From Enoplosus armatus (taxonomy: Eukaryota > Chordata > Actinopteri > Centrarchiformes > Enoplosidae), in assembly GCF_043641665.1 (NCBI RefSeq), contig NC_092203.1, forward strand, positions 1,178,001 through 1,242,000: a stretch of 64,000 nucleotides of DNA, read 5' to 3'. A program made the translations under genes and the position numbers. Below are positions 47,487 through 60,119 of the stretch, piece after piece; the stretch's first letter is position 1; the number at the start of each line of letters is the position of its first letter. The notes below the pieces were generated by a model. That model made no database searches. It was not told the origin of the DNA and saw only the letters and a list, made by a program, of their open reading frames with translations.

Positions 47487-48229
47487 TGTGACGCACTTTA
47501 AATTATGACCGTCCGTTCATTTAACATGGGACAGCTTGTGTATTTACAGACTTAATGATAAGTCAGAGTCAAACTGCATTGTATAAACTGACCGTGTTGT
47601 TGCAGGAACTGTTGCAGCCCTGGTTTCTTATCGCAGTCGCACTTCCGCACACAAAATTGTCCCTCTGGTTGTTCCGTCAGTGTAGTTTTGCGTTTTTACT
47701 CTTTGTAGTTAAAGATAAAAGCAGGTTTCTGTTGACAGTAATTCACTCATAGCTAGGTTGATGAATCAGCTGGGCCGATACATATCAGTTTATTGCAGCT
47801 ATATGAAATATGTGTACATATCCGGTGACACGCAATAAGACACTGCAGGACAGAAATACCAAAATAAGTTTGAGGTGATTTAGAAATAGTGTCATTACAT
47901 AGTTTGTCCACCGGAGAGCACTAAAAAGATGATTTTTTTACACTAAGTCACATTTAAAAAAGAAAAAATAACTCGAACATATCAAAATTGTTATGTGTAT
48001 GAAAAAAAAAATAAAAATAGAAAATCACTATAACAGGATATATTGTTTAAAATGTTAATGTCCGCACGTCAACATGCTAGTTATCTTGAACAATCACCTG
48101 TAATTCCCCTATAAGACCACGAGAGGGCGCACACATCGTATGAGTGCTATTATTTTGACAGGCGCAGCGCAACATAAGCAGAGGGGCGTACGTTTACTTT
48201 GAAAATAATAAACCGGAAGAGGTGTTGAC
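47487..48229. other. intergenic between arl6ip6 and arhgap1 first exon
   Basis: The heads of two divergent genes lie at either end. No coding sequence was seen. A CTCF-like motif lies at 48117-48130. Confidence 0.5.
48117..48130 (+). promoter_or_regulatory. CTCF-like motif
   Basis: CCACGAGAGGGCGC matches the CTCF core (CCACNAGRKGGCRC) closely. Binding is inferred only. Confidence 0.5.
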
Positions 48230-48327
48230 GCAGATTGTTACTGTCAACAGCAGCGCTGACCAAGTCTACGGCGACTACAGACGCCACAAAGCCCGTCGGG
48301 TGATTACAAAGCATCTACACCTTTACG
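48205..48327 (+). other. arhgap1: probable non-coding first exon and promoter of arhgap1
   Basis: An ETS-type CCGGAAG (about 48213-48219) is followed by about 100 bases of open leader ending in the donor TTACG|GTAAAT at 48327/48328. A matching acceptor (CTCTTGCAG) precedes 52402, 117 bases before the arhgap1 ATG. The join is inferred and would give a 4-kb first intron. Confidence 0.5.
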
Positions 48328-50667
48328 GTAAATTAACATTTCACTGTGCTGTAACTTGGGTGATATTATATGAAACTCAACAATCAAGGTAGAAGCATAA
48401 CGACCGCGTGAGGCGTTCGCGGTCGTGTTGCTCTTAGTCGTACAGTATCAGGGGGCTAATTTGTTGTGGTAACATTGATTTGTTATACTGCGGTGATATG
48501 GTTTAGCTACGCGTGACTTGAGTCTTTTGTCTTCACGAATGAATTTTCCACACAGAAGGGGGACCGTTCACATAACGTGTCTGTGTATCCGCATGCCGAC
48601 ACACCGCTAAATGAACCACACCAGCATGCTAAGACAGTTCGCTAATGTGTTTTAGCTTTGAAAAATTTATCAGCTAAGGTTGCTAAGTTAGCCGGCGTAC
48701 GTTAGCGCTATTAAAGCTAAGATGATTTCAGTGCTTTTCTTTAGCTGACGCCGTGGGTAAAAGTAAAGGAACTCAGCTACCTGATCGCTCACTTGTTGCT
48801 TTTATCAGCGGACATATCAATAGCGAGATCGTTAGCTCCGACGCTGCCTCCTGTACAGTTGAGAGCGCTTCGCCAAACTCCACTTAAATATCCGTCGATT
48901 TAATGTGTCCTTGCTTTCTTGCCCTTTCCATATTTTTTTTTTTCGCCTAACACAATTACATACGAAACGGGCTTTTCTTCAAATTGAAAAGCGAAGCGAT
49001 ACCCATACCCCCTAAAAGCAGGTGTGACATTGAATCTTTTGATTCGTCCCTCTCAGGGCTGTAGACATGATTTTAATACAGAAATACTGAAGTCATAAGC
49101 GGAGAAAATCCCCCGCACTGCTCATTAAAAAATAAGAGAGAAGAAGAAGAAGAAGAAAGAAAAACAAAAACTGGAACTTCCTGTTTTTCTTTTTCTTTTC
49201 TTCTCCTTTTTCTGTATTCATCTCATTTTCAATTATTGCGAAACACTCCCACAGAAGAATAATTGAGTCTAAAATACACTGGAATTAGCCTTAAAAAAAA
49301 AAGGAATTTGCAACAGTACAAATAGTGAGTAAAGATGCTAGATGAAGCAAGTACTGCAAGTCAAGAGGCATAGATATAAAATATAAAATTGACAATGAGA
49401 TATAAAGATGATAATATGTACAATTATTTAACTGAAAGAGGGGGGGGGGGTCTTACGCTGATGGACCACATGCAGCGTGGGGGACAGTGTGACAGCCCCC
49501 TTGTCCTGCTGCAACGGGTCCGTCATCACCTGAAACTGCCAAGGAGTAGTAGTGTGGAGAACCATATCCTTGGTGGCCACCTGGGGGACACGAGCAGGCC
49601 CGCATGCCTAAAAACCTCCAGATAGGAACGGAGGAGAGGAATGAGAGGTCGTCACCCACAGCCTCAGAGGGCAACAAATTGCAGAGGCAGGATGACGAAC
49701 CCCAAACAACACAGCCTCCCTCGGACCTACAAGCAAAATGCAGAACAAAAAACCCCCCCCCCAAAAAACATGGAGTCAATTAACCTGCAGAGAACGCGAC
49801 TTTGTTTATGTGAGCTCTCGACCTTCGCGGAGCACCGGGAGTCAAATCCACTTTGTTTACCGCCACTGGCAGTCAGGAAGGAGTGAAACGGAACATCTAG
49901 GGGCATCCTGCCTATTGAAGCAGCAATGGCATAAAGACTGGAAGGATCTGTGGTAACAGCAGTGCATTGAACAGGACCCGGGCTGCATCTCTTGCTTGTT
50001 TTTAATCTCCGTGGTATGAGGAACGGAACGATTCTGAGGTTCTCGTCCGCAGTATGGTTTTCCTGCTTTGCCCCCCCCCCCTCCCGGGAACCACTTCCCA
50101 ACCCCCTGGAGGACATTTTGACTAAGCTGCTTTCCTCTGCTGCTCTGCAGTGCTGTGATAGAGAGGAAGAATGAAGGGGGCAGGGTACTGTTACAAGTGG
50201 ATCCTTCTGTAAACTGCTCATATGTACACAGTGGCTGTGTGTGTGTGTGCGCAGGGCTGTATTGACACATGAACAACAAACAATGACACCTGCAGACAGG
50301 TGTTGTGGCTGTGGGCGGTGCTGGCCAGAGCGCCGGATGCTGCTCTGCTCCACTGCAGTAAATACTGGAGGAAGCCTCATTGTCTCCAGGGAAACTGAAA
50401 TTGGAGATTAGTAAAATGTGTCACAGCATACCATTTATAAATGAAGCACTGTGGCGCTTGTTTGGTACAGACCCCAGCAAAAATCACATCATGATCATCA
50501 TTTTAATAGTTTTTCTTTTCCAGTGAAAATGAATTGCAACCATTCCCACTCAAACCGCGACTCATATCGACGATATCTGTCAAAAGAATCGCAATAAGAT
50601 GGGAAGATTGTAGCTAATAGGCTAAGTCAGAGAAGAATCCCCTTATATGACATAGTACTCATAGGCA

Positions 50668-50670
<3 letters not shown>

Positions 50671-50721
<51 letters not shown>
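50671..50721. repeat. (GT)n microsatellite
   Basis: About 25 perfect GT units, in the probable arhgap1 first intron. Confidence 0.95.
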
Positions 50722-50722
<1 letters not shown>

Positions 50723-51017
50723 TCTTCTGTGATTGGCGATGCCATTTTCTGAGAGAATTCATCGGCCCGTAGGTGGCACTTTTTATATATGCCTTGATCT
50801 GTTATCTCGAACGTAACCTGCCCCGGAGCCGGTTAGGTGCGCAGCATCAGTTAACATGGCAATGTTAACTGATCCAGATCCTGCTTCATAGTACATATGA
50901 GCACGATGGGGTTGTGTTCAGGAACCCACAAAGCGAAGAAAATCCTCCCCAGAATCCTCCCTGACAGCTTCTTGGTTACTGAAAAACAGGCCGACTGTGT
51001 GCTAACAGTTGTTTTTT

Positions 51018-51019
<2 letters not shown>

Positions 51020-51055
<36 letters not shown>
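51020..51055. repeat. (GT)n microsatellite
   Basis: About 17 GT units, in the probable arhgap1 first intron. Confidence 0.95.
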
Positions 51056-51163
51056 TTGGTCAGCAGCAATAGGCGGACTGTGTCTTGTTGGTTAGTAGCA
51101 ATATTTATTTAAAGCAACATGCTGTCAGCCAGCATAACATCACACAGTAGAGAGAGAACAGAG

Positions 51164-51167
<4 letters not shown>

Positions 51168-51207
<40 letters not shown>
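51168..51207. repeat. (GT)n microsatellite
   Basis: About 19 GT units, only 115 bases after the preceding GT tract. Confidence 0.95.
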
Positions 51208-51210
<3 letters not shown>

Positions 51211-51412
51211 GAGTGAGAGCGAGAAAGCAGGGTAAATAAGTGGGGGTTGGGAGATAAGAGGAAGTGTGCGTATAGAAAACGGGGGGGGGGGGAGTTAATA
51301 TGTAAGAGGAAGAGACGAGCAGTCGTTCATTTGAAGCAGTTACATTATGCTGTTGGCTCGAGCTCACTGAGTCGTACAGTACATCTCAGCAGGCCAGAAC
51401 AGAGAGGGCTGT

Positions 51413-51451
<39 letters not shown>
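51413..51451. repeat. (CAT)n microsatellite
   Basis: About 13 perfect trinucleotide units. Confidence 0.95.
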
Positions 51452-51452
<1 letters not shown>

Positions 51453-52065
51453 GCCTCGGTATCGAAGGTCCCGCCCGAGCACGCCACAGTCAATCTCAGC
51501 TGTCAATCATGACGTTTCACCCCTGTTTTTATAGCATCAAATTTCAAACCTATCTTATCAGAAAAAAGATAAGAAGTACTTCAAAAAATTTCTTTGATCA
51601 GACATGCCCTGCCGTGATACCCCCCCCCCCCCCACCCCCACCCCCGCTTTCTTTGCTGCTCTTTTTCTTCGCCGTAAACCATTAAGCAAAGTAGTGTCAT
51701 AAACACGCATTGACCTTCAGGTTATTTCCCGGTGTTTCTAATGCCTCCATTCTCTCCTGATTGCCCCCCCCCCCCCTCCCCGGCCTGACTCTCTTTTCAG
51801 CTTGGTCTGACAAATTTAAAAAAGCTCTGTGTTTATGTAACATTTTCAGCAGCTTACATTTCTCTGTGGGGGGGGGGGGGGGTATGCAGTTCTCTCACAT
51901 TCCTTTCTACTCTGCTATTCTAGTCCTGTTCTCAGCTGTTTTTAGTGGGGGCTCATCAGGAGTAGTAGCCGCAGTATGACAGAAACCAAAATGTATTTGA
52001 CGTGGACTTTGATTTTTTTTTTTTTTGGTGGAGGGGGCGGGGCTTATGACCTATACAGCAGCCAG

Positions 52066-52078
52066 CCACCAGGGGGCG
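52066..52078 (+). promoter_or_regulatory. CTCF-like motif
   Basis: CCACCAGGGGGCG is an essentially perfect CTCF core, about 450 bases upstream of the arhgap1 ATG. Confidence 0.6.
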
Positions 52079-52439
52079 ATCGAGACGCTTTCGATTCAAT
52101 TCATAATGTTTTTGGGCTTTTCATGGGATTTGAAATAAAACGATGAAGAAATGCCAGGATCATCCTTTTAATGTCCTCCTCAGTTGTTTGTTTTGTCTTG
52201 TCCCAGGTGACGTTGTCAAATTCTTTGTTTTGTCCCACTAATAGTCCCAAAACGCTAAGATATTCTATTTCCTGTGCGACGACATGAAACGGAAAAGCAG
52301 CCGACATTTGAGAAGCCGGAGCCGGTATCTGTCGGTAGTCTCAGCACTAGTTGGAACGTTTCCAATTCCGCTGACCCGAGGTGTCTCTCCGTCTCTTGCA
52401 GGACGTCGCAGCCTTGTGTGTGGATCTGAGACATCATCG

Positions 52440-52500
52440 CGCAGTTTGTGTGCGCGAGTGTGTGTGTGTGTGTGTGTGCGTGTGCGCGCGCGTGTAGCGC
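52440..52500 (+). repeat. (GT)n/(GC)n tract in the arhgap1 5' leader
   Basis: Alternating purine-pyrimidine sequence, first GT and then GC repeats. It ends about 20 bases before the arhgap1 start codon and, if the exon model is right, is part of the mRNA. Confidence 0.75.
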
Positions 52501-52518
52501 CGTTCTACAGTGTGCGTG

Positions 52519-55500
52519 ATGTCTTCGGATCTGCTGGTAGATTTGGGCGAAGACCCTGCGACCGCACAGCTGGGACAGCTGAAGCTGGCCACGATAGAGG
52601 ACCAGCAGTGGCCCGCCGATGAGTCCACGCTCAGCAAGTCAGGTAAGAGGGGACCTATGGTCCATCTAGACTTTGTGAGTTCTCTTGCATAGATATTTCC
52701 GTATGTGTTTCAATTCCAAAAATATAAAATTTATAAAATAAGGGCCCAGGTTTAGAAATAGTAAAACATGCTAATTTTGTTTTTGTGTGTGTGTGTGTGT
52801 GTGTGTGTTTCAGAGACAGACATCTCCCAGCGCTTCGACGCTGGCTCCCCCCACCTGCCCTGGGACCATCCCTTCTATGACATTGCCAGGCATCAGATCA
52901 TTGAAGTGGCAGGTCAGTGTCATGATGTTGTTGTTGTTTTTTTAATTATTAACATCATGTATTACTTTGATATATGTTGAACCCCTGCCTGCCTGTCTGT
53001 GTGTCTCTAGGTGATGATAACTTTGGCAGGAAGGTGATAGTGTTTAATGCCTGCAGGATGCCCCCACAGCACCAACTGGACCATCACAAGCTTCTCATGT
53101 GAGTCCCAATGATTGAAGGAGAGGCTTTAAGTTACTGATCTGAGCCCCAGCAGAGGAGGAGGCCAGTTTGAGGCCCTCAAGTGAGAGTCCTGAAATGCGT
53201 CCCTCCAGGGGCACCAGAGAAGAACTGAAACCTACATATCTGATGAATCGGTGGTTCACCTTTTTTCTCTGACTTTAAATGATACCGATTGCTCCCCCTT
53301 TTCTCTTGCACTTCCGCTTTTCTGCAACAGGCATTTCTGCATTTATTAAGCATCTGACTTTGGCGGGGATGACGATGACTTCTGTTTTTTTGCAGGTATC
53401 TTAAAGGAACACTGGATCAGTACGTTGAAAGCGACTACACCCTGATCTATTTCCACCATGGGCTGACCAGCGAAAACAAACCCTCCCTCAGCTGGCTACG
53501 GGACGCATACCGGGAGTTTGACAGAAAGTAAGCTCCATAACCGTCCTTATACGGACGAGTTACTAATGTGAGAAAAGAATTCAATATACCCATGATACAC
53601 CTGTTTGTCCTTTCAGGTACAAGAAGAACATCAAGGCTCTGTACATCGTCCACCCCACCATGTTCATCAAGACCCTGCTGATCCTCTTCAAACCAATCAT
53701 CAGGTTTTTTTTTTTAAGTCAAATTACCTCAAATAACCTCCATTTAGCTATAATTGAATGATCACATGTGACATTTCTGACATTAGGTTTTCAAGACACA
53801 ATCGTTATGAAACACACAAGCTTTTGTACATAAAGATCATAAATCCAGACAGTAGGTTTGGCTGTTTTATCGCAGAACTCTCTTCAATATCTTTTTTTTT
53901 TTTTTAAGTGGAGACAACACCGATACCAAGCCTCGTTTTGAGTATGGATACAAAGAGAAAGTAGATCCGTTTTTTTAAGATCAACTTTTGGGGGCATTTG
54001 CCTATTTAAAACGGCTTCAATGCAGGAGTTGCTGTTGGAACTGGCATGTTTGCACTGATAGGGCGACTAAACCAACAAAACGTGGAAATGGCACAGCGGC
54101 ACTCTGTTTGCGGTGGCGGTTGAGTACCTCTGTTCCTTTTTCTGCGACCTTTTTCTATCCGGTGGTTTGCAAGAAACCACCAGATCTACCTGCATCTACT
54201 CCAAGCCTCAAAGCAATGCATACAAATTAAGAACGCTCCTATTTCATCGTGATTTGGGGCAACTTTAAGTAAAAATGGCTGATGAAGTCACTAAGACTCA
54301 AGGCTCTAGCAGCATCTAGTGGCAGCTATAGAGAACTACAACAAAAACTGGCAATGTGTGTCTTTTGGAACATACTGGGTGGGTGGGTGGGGGGGGTTGT
54401 TCAGGTTTACCCCTAGTCTGCACTCCCCTCGTGCAAATGTCCCACCAAAACAAGACCCCCCCCCCCTTTCCCCCTTCCTCGCATCCTGGACTTGGCCCCA
54501 CCCAAGACGATTGCCTTGTTTTTGATTATCTTTAAAGCCAATCACGGAGCGTGTTTGCCCCCCCCCCCCTATCCCGGAGCGACGACGGGAGAAGGTGGTG
54601 TCGCAGTGCTCAGGCTAACAGTCAAAGCTAAAGTTAGCATGCCTTCCATTAGCCGCAGATCCATTTCCTGTCGAACACGTTTGCAGCAACTGCTCGCAGA
54701 ATGTGAACGCAGCCGATGATGAAGCTGATCCTCTCCGTCTCTCTCTCTCTCTCTCTCTCTCTCTTTGTAGTTTTAAGTTCGGCAGGAAGATCAACTACGT
54801 GAGCTATCTAAGTGAGCTGGAGGACGTGGTGAAGTGTGAGCAGCTGCTCATCCCCGCCCGTGTCAAAGAGTAAGGCTCCACTTTGAAAGTGACGCACGGT
54901 GGACATTTGCATTTGGTTTCCTGCCGCGTTCCACTGCTTTCTGCCGCTTTCAGTGCGCACTCTGACGCGTGATCCACACGCTCTCTTGTTTCTGCGCCAG
55001 GTACGACAACAAGTTGAGAGCGTCCGTCAAGCCGACCGCCCAGCCTCCCATGTCTCCTCCTCGCAGCCCTCCCCTCCCCAACCAGGTGTTTGGGGTGCCG
55101 CTCGAACTGTGAGTCACTAAGCCGAAATGTTAAAGGCATATTGAAAACCTTTTGGTCTAAGCTTGTTATCCTAACCACTATGTATTTGTGTGTGTGTGTG
55201 TGTCAGGCTCAGACAAAGGAGTCCAGACGGTGATCCAGTTCCTGTCGTGATGAGAGACACCATTACCTTCCTTTCAGAGCAAGGTAACACTTTGGTTGTC
55301 GCGGTAGAAACAGAAACGTAACGCACCGATGTTGTTCTCTCAGTAACCTCGCGTGTGTGTGTGTGTGTGTGTGTGTGTCAGGTTTGGAGATCGAGGGGAT
55401 CTTCAGACGGTCTGCCAATGTGACTCTGGTGAAGGAGGTCCAGCTCAAATACAACTCAGGTATGGATGAGCAGGCTCCAAGCAACCCTTTTTTTTTGTCT

Positions 55501-56444
55501 CTTTAACTTCCTGTCTGCACAGGAAGTGTGAATGTGTTCATGCCACATGTATGTACTTAGGTGTGTTGACACAAGCTATTTATTGTCACTAAAAAAATAT
55601 ATATATTCTTCATGATGTGGTCAGGTGAAAAGATGTTGACAAATGCGATTTTAAGACCAGCAAATCTGCAAATGACCAGGTTTAGTGGTCGTTTGTAAAT
55701 TATAATGGGTTAATAATAATAATAAGTTGTCGTGTCTTATTGCATGCGTGTGTTTGTGTGTTTTGCAGGTGCGGTGGTGGATTTCAGAGAGATAGAAGAC
55801 GTCCACTTGGCTGCTGTGATTCTGAAGACGTTCCTGAGGGAACTCCCCGAGCCTCTGCTGACCTACCAGCTCTACAACGACATCGTCAACTTCGCCTGTA
55901 CGCGCGCACAATCGCCGCCATTTTCTAAAACTGTTGTTGTTGTTGTTATTAGGATTTCTCGAACTCTCATTCTTCTCTGGGGTAGAACTAGTTCCGGTGT
56001 AACCTGATTTCTCCCAGCAGCCCACGTAAATCTGCATCATCTACATCCTGAATGATGGTTGTTTTGTGTTGTGGGTGTGTTCCAGCCGTATCCAGTGACA
56101 GCCAGGTGACAGTTATGAAGACACTGGTGGAGTCGCTGCCAGAGGAAAGCTATGCATCGCTGCGATACCTCATCACATTCCTGGCACAGGTACAGCCGCC
56201 GCACGCCACACTTCCCGCTAATGACCTTGTCCAGAACCAGTCCGACAGTGGTCCCCTCTCTGTATGTGTGTTTTAGGTATCAGCCAACAGCGACGTGAAT
56301 AAGATGACCAACAGTAACCTGGCTGTGGTGTTTGGTCCGAACCTGCTCTGGGGGCGGGACAACGCCATGTCACTCAGCGCCATCGGGCCAATCAACAACT
56401 TCACCAGAACCCTGCTGGACCAGCAGCATCTGGTCTTTACCTAA
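52519..56444 (+). CDS. arhgap1: Rho GTPase-activating protein 1 (p50RhoGAP/Cdc42GAP)
   Basis: It accelerates GTP hydrolysis by Cdc42, Rho and Rac. Twelve coding exons: 52519-52642, 52814-52912, 53011-53098, 53396-53527, 53617-53703, 54771-54869, 55001-55108, 55207-55283, 55382-55459, 55769-55897, 56086-56189 and 56277-56444. They total 1293 nt (430 aa; human 439). The BCH/CRAL-TRIO lipid-binding domain covers about residues 55-205 ([60 protein letters not shown]). A Pro-rich linker ([14 protein letters not shown]) follows. The RhoGAP domain runs from about residue 240 to the end, with the arginine-finger motif GIFRRSAN (R280/R281), [14 protein letters not shown] and [18 protein letters not shown]. 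The start ATG ([13 protein letters not shown]) was preferred over an in-frame ATG three codons earlier. Several introns carry GT-rich tracts directly before the acceptor. Confidence 0.97.
54737..54765. repeat. (CT)n polypyrimidine tract at the arhgap1 exon 6 acceptor
   Basis: A CT repeat runs directly into CTTTGTAG and serves as an expanded polypyrimidine tract. Confidence 0.85.
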
Positions 56445-56784
56445 ATCCCGCCCTGCAGTTTCTCTTCCAGTCAGACACAACCCCAACCCCATTCTCCTAC
56501 AGCATTTAGTCTTTTGCCCCCAACCCCCCCCCCCCCCCCCGTGATTTATTATTGCTTTGTTCCATAAAGTAGGGCAGCTCACAAGAGACAGATTTCAAAA
56601 AACATTTGTCACAATAAGATATCCTTACATTTAGTCCCTTTTGGTTAAGCTCCCAAAAAAATAAATAAAAAATGGGTCCTACATTTCCCATAATGCAGCT
56701 TAATAGAGTCTTTCATCAGACCCTCCCTGCTTGGTCGTTAAAACGCCAAAACTCCCCGTTTGTAGCGCAAGCCTTTCTCTGTTC

Positions 56785-56855
56785 TGAATTTGTCGTCTCC
56801 GAGCCCCAAGCTGAGATAACGCCCGATGACATCACCGTGACGTCATCGGGGTGGT
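56785..56855 (+). repeat. palindromic CRE-like repeat, copy 2
   Basis: Second copy of the element at 19053-19114. Its core 56822-56850 is a 29-base inverted repeat with a single mispaired position and contains a full TGACGTCA site. Confidence 0.65.
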
Positions 56856-57687
56856 TGGTTGAGTGCCCCTGCAGTTCTGTCGCATAGCACATCTCTGACT
56901 CCTCCACCACCACCACCACCTCAAAAAAAAAAAAAAAAAAAAAAAAAAAAGGTCCGGTCCTAACTGCATGTGTTTATACCCGCATTTAAGTAAGGCCTGG
57001 CTGTCGTCTTTTACCTCTGTAGGGAGATTAATAGCAGTTTGAACGTTCGACGTCCCCAGTCTTTCTCTCTGTGTATCTGTGCTGTGCTGTAGTCAGTCTG
57101 TCTCTCGGCTGTTTTCTATGTCGTGCCAAAAAAAACCCAAAAAAAACTGGCCTCTAGCTTCCACAGAAAGACGCAGAGAGAGCAGGGTGATAATACACAT
57201 TTGAATAAGAGCTACAGATAACGAAGCAGTGCAGTTGCCAAACGCCCGCCCGCCCCCCCTACCCCCACTCCCCGCCCTCTAGGATTAGGATCCCAAAGGA
57301 AAGAGAGAGAGAGAGAGGAGGGATGACGCGAAAATCTCCACGAAAGTCTCAGGTTAACTTAACAAACGGCGGAACTCGGTACCAAATGTTGCGGACAATC
57401 CTATGAAACGCTGTCATTTAAAGTAACCAGTAGAATAGCGGCTGTGTGTGATGTTCCACCGGCAGATCATTAAGTGTTTAGCGAGGACCCCGCGGACCTG
57501 GATCCGGCCCACTGCTCTATGATATACTGTACTATACCCTGATAGTTTCTGTACGATTCCTTAGGGCTCTCTCCTTACTATATATTTGACTTCAATGTTG
57601 TATTATTAATATTATCCCGGGATTTCCAGACTTTCTCCCATGTCACAGCATTCTAATTGACTAAATTCCGTTGTCGTTATATTATAT

Positions 57688-57689
<2 letters not shown>

Positions 57690-57718
<29 letters not shown>
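57690..57718. repeat. (GT)n microsatellite
   Basis: About 14 GT units. Confidence 0.95.
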
Positions 57719-57720
<2 letters not shown>

Positions 57721-58660
57721 ACATGTCATGTTTTTTTTTATGGTACGGGATAAACAGCTGACACAACTCTAATATTCAGTAGTACAACAGAAAACACAAG
57801 CAGATGCACAAACAGTCGAGCTTGTCAGTAGTTGCCCGGGGGCCTTTATGTTACCTCAGTGGCAGAGAGAACCAGGTCTTTGTTTTTTGAATTTCCCATT
57901 GCCTGTTGATGCAAGCTCAATGCTGTACACTTTCACAGCACAGTACAACAACGCAGTCATGCTGTACAATTTTCATCCGCTAATGAATTCCCCTGCAAAA
58001 AAAAAAAAAAAAATGTTTCAGTGATGGAGAAAAACAAAAAACAGTAACTTTTTTCACAATAAAAGTCTTACCAGTGTTTCTTTTTACTGGTAGGCTTTAA
58101 ATGTGGAAAAAAAGTACTGAGGTGTACGGGTACGTACGGGTCATGTCATGTTATGCATATTAATTCCAGCCGTTCCACTTTGCAGTTTTTTCTCTTATCA
58201 ATGAAATGTTTGTTTTTTTCATGGTCATGGGTCCAAACTGCCAAACGGGAAATGAGAGCGTCCAATGGGCTTTCTAGTAGAGGGACTGTACCATGTCGCC
58301 TATATTGTTAATATTTCTTATTGATGAAGCGCTTCAGTGCAGATGCAGACCTGCCACGGGCCTAGCCAAGTTTTTCTTTTTGTGGACTGAGGGTTGATGT
58401 TCTTAAAAGGTTTGAAAGGTTTTTATAAGTTTTATTTTATTTTTGTATGTGTATGTATATATATATCTTTCTTTTTTCTGCAACCTCACCAAAACCAGCC
58501 TGTTCTCCCTCCACCAGTAGGCCATTTTATCATTGGGCAAGTTTTATTTATGTCTTTCGTTGACTTCTATTTTGGTTGATGCCGCGCCACTAATGGAGTT
58601 TGACCAAGTTGTATGATCTATCTTGACATTAAAGCACACCCTCAGAATCCAGTATTCTCT

Positions 58661-60087
58661 GTCGCCACCGTATTTAAGAGAGATGCACTTTAATTCCACT
58701 GTAGGCACGGACCAGCAGTCTGCTAAATATTTCTACTAATGTAGCATCTTCAACCACTGTAATTCAGATACCGCTTGAGGAGAAAAATCATTGGCTGGAA
58801 GTCTGGAAGTCACAGGAACACAGCAGAGCGACCTGTTTGACCTTTGTGACCCCTGATCAGTCGCGTGTCCTTCCCTCTCGTCACGAAGACTCCCGGCCGC
58901 TGTTGAATCAGCTGTCTTTGATTCTGTCAACGGCCAAAATGTTAGCAGTAGGTAAATATTAGTGTTGTAGTGTTGCTATGATTCGTAATATGATGTGACT
59001 GAAGAGCACCGAAAGATTTAGAGATTTAGTTTGACTGAAGCTGAAAGCAAAAAAAAAAAAAAAAAATATCTCAAATGTTTACCTGTTGTAACTCCCAGTC
59101 ATGCCAATGCCATAGTTGTTGACATGCTATTGGTGTATATATGGGTGTGTGTGTGTGTGTGTTTGTGTGTAAATGCTAACTCAGCTGGACCCAGCAAATT
59201 TGAATCGACAAAATATGTCTTAACTGTTGGGGTTTAAATATATAGTTAAAAAAATGTATAAAATGTAAACCTAGACCTCCTGTCAGTTGAGATTTGTGTG
59301 TATGGGTGTGTGTGTGTGTGTATTACTGTTGTCACGTGAAAACATGGTAACACCAATTTTTGTGATTTTTTTAATTTTTTTTTTTTATTATTATAAGAAA
59401 TTATTTGGCATAATGAGAAGTGTACAACCATTCTCTCAAACACATTCAAAACCTCATTGAAAAAACAACAAAAATAAGAGAAGAAGGCAGTTTCTACCAA
59501 TTTTTCAAATTTGACAACAGCAATATGTATGTGTGTGTGTGTGTGCCTGTGAGTGTGCGTGTGTGCATGCTCGTGCCTTATTCGTCCCCCGTCCCCCCCC
59601 CCCCCCCCCCCAAGTGATCATGTGATTAGCCATCGAAGTGCCAGTGTGCCCATTCTGCCATAGATTAAAAGCGAGTCCAAACTCGGCTCGTTGAACACCG
59701 CTCTGCTGTAATGGATGATCGCACGAGGCATGAGAAATGTAACCTCATGGTTATGAAATCCATAACTCCTCTGAGATTTCTTTTTTTTTTTTTTTACTTT
59801 AATCCTTGACTTTTTTTTTTTAATCTGTCTTAAATCTCAGGATTCTCAGATTCATTCTCGGATCAGTTTTTAAAATTCAGCATGGGCCCCAATCCTCCTT
59901 CAGTACATTATAATTGACCGACGTCCTCAGCAAACCACTTTAATATTTATGTTCGGTTTTTATTGGAAGGCTACATATGTTCTACAATTCAGATTCACAA
60001 ACGTGTTCAAATTACCATCCTTGTACAACTGGGATCAGCTGTTGTTTCAGAGGCATAAAAATGTTGCACAACCAAATTCTCTCTCCA

Positions 60088-60119
<32 letters not shown>

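Larger units (their letters stand above)
56445..58660 (+). other. arhgap1: arhgap1 3' UTR (predicted)
   Basis: A non-coding stretch after the arhgap1 stop. AATAAA lies at 58058-58063 and ATTAAA at 58628-58633. It contains a C-run (about 56525-56540), an A-run (56923-56950), a GT tract (57690-57718) and the palindromic CRE-like element. The true 3' end is not determined. Confidence 0.5.

Noticed and set aside
49727..50380. 217-aa minus-strand open frame
   Set aside because: It has irregular composition and low-complexity His/Thr and Ser stretches, and no motif I recognise. It lies inside the probable arhgap1 first intron. A BLASTP hit would be needed to revive it.
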